Part shown: piece by piece, positions 5,706 through 6,180 of the stretch
How positions within the stretch are numbered: position 1 is the stretch's first letter
How the letters are laid out: the number at the start of each line of letters is the position of its first letter
From: Thermoplasmata archaeon
Lineage (GTDB): Archaea > Thermoplasmatota > Thermoplasmata > Thermoplasmatales > Thermoplasmataceae
DNA length: 6,180 bases
Direction: 5' to 3'
Assembly: GCA_021790415.1 (NCBI GenBank)
Contig: JAJYDZ010000117.1
Location: 1-6,180 of the forward strand
Notes under the pieces: generated by a model
The model's database searches: none
The model's input: the letters and a program-made list of their open reading frames with translations, nothing else
What the model was told of the DNA's origin: nothing
Program-made: the position numbers and the translations under genes

Positions 5706-6180
5706 TTGCCAATTACACTTGATTATTTAAAAGAAAAAATAAGATTATTTGCCCTTGAGAAGAGGACAGACCCACTCTACCCTATTCTTATATTAGGCCC
5801 GTATGAACCATTAAAATGTAAAGAAACCTTAAGTTATTGTGCTTCGTATCTCCGAAAGAGGTTCCAATATACAGCGTTTATTGAAGAAGAATTAGATACT
5901 GACATTACCTTGGATTTGAAACTAGAATTTTTATCAGAGGTCAGTTTGGCCAATGTTTTCATAATACCTGAACACCATAGCTCTACCGGTTGGAAAGCTG
6001 AACTAGGCCGCATAATTAAATTACATAGGCTAAAAACATTAGTTTTTTACGAGAGCTACGTGGAGCTCGGTGCGGTAGTAGCAGATATGATATCTAGCAT
6101 GCCAATCCAGCAATCGGAAACAGTTGACTCAAATGATTTAGAGGCTACTGCGAAGTCGGTCAGCAAACAGTTAAACAGCT
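5706..6180 (+). CDS. Rossmann-like protein, nucleoside deoxyribosyltransferase/TIR-like, 3' end outside window
   Basis: An open frame of 158 codons from TTG 5706 runs off the right edge; the nearest in-frame stop upstream is TAA 5655, and no ATG, GTG or other TTG comes between it and 5706. Features: a first strand ending ILILGPYEP (27-35), a helix with YLRKRF (48-53), a second strand YTAFIEEE, a helix, then the strand and loop ANVFIIPEHHSSTGWKAELG (82-101) with a conserved-looking Glu (E99), then TLVFYESYVELGAVVADMI. The pattern GPY ... VFxxP ... GxxxELG recalls archaeal proteins of the nucleoside 2-deoxyribosyltransferase-like fold, in particular hypothetical haloarchaeal proteins with GPY and E.G motifs. 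Those folds bind nucleotides or NAD and use a Glu for glycosidic bond cleavage; activity here is inference. No ribosome site stands out, so the transcript may be leaderless. It faces away from the regulator gene and may be controlled by it. Confidence 0.6.
   Translation, partial: MPITLDYLKEKIRLFALEKRTDPLYPILILGPYEPLKCKETLSYCASYLRKRFQYTAFIEEELDTDITLDLKLEFLSEVSLANVFIIPEHHSSTGWKAELGRIIKLHRLKTLVFYESYVELGAVVADMISSMPIQQSETVDSNDLEATAKSVSKQLNS

Overview
The window looks archaeal. Candidate TATA-like boxes (runs such as TTAAATAA) lie ahead of the genes, the ribosome-binding motif that recurs is GGTGA, TTG and GTG starts are frequent, and several leaders look very short. The lineage cannot be fixed from this stretch. 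Nothing here is bacterial in character except the defence pair, which belongs to families spread between domains by transfer.

Layout, left to right. (1) Positions 1-659, minus strand: the 5' two thirds of an extended-SDR NAD-dependent epimerase/dehydratase. It runs off the left edge and seems to carry a frameshift near position 59. (2) Positions 660-754: a short divergent control region. (3) Positions 755-3653, plus strand: a two-gene operon encoding a TIR-APAZ protein and a short, catalytically dead prokaryotic Argonaute (MID-PIWI only). This is the architecture of the SPARTA immune system, in which guide-directed recognition of invader nucleic acid switches on a TIR NAD(P)ase that depletes the cell of NAD. 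(4) Positions 3654-4376: a gene-poor stretch holding one likely small membrane-protein gene on the minus strand (3978-4139) followed by a compact palindrome, plus an AT-rich dyad near 4288-4310. (5) Positions 4377-5579, minus strand: a tightly coupled operon of a winged-helix regulator followed by a 211-residue protein whose C-terminal half resembles the eukaryotic COMM domain (COMMD proteins, Commander complex). (6) Positions 5706-6180, plus strand: the 5' part of a Rossmann-like gene, divergent from the regulator. It resembles archaeal nucleoside-deoxyribosyltransferase/TIR-like proteins and runs off the right edge.

How the parts work together: the two SPARTA genes overlap by 20 bases and should form one heterodimer. 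The regulator and COMM-like genes share a transcript, and the ribosome site of the second gene overlaps the stop codon of the first. Any link between SPARTA and the regulator/COMM-like operon is position only. The most unusual points are an apparent archaeal SPARTA and an apparent COMM-domain protein in a prokaryote.
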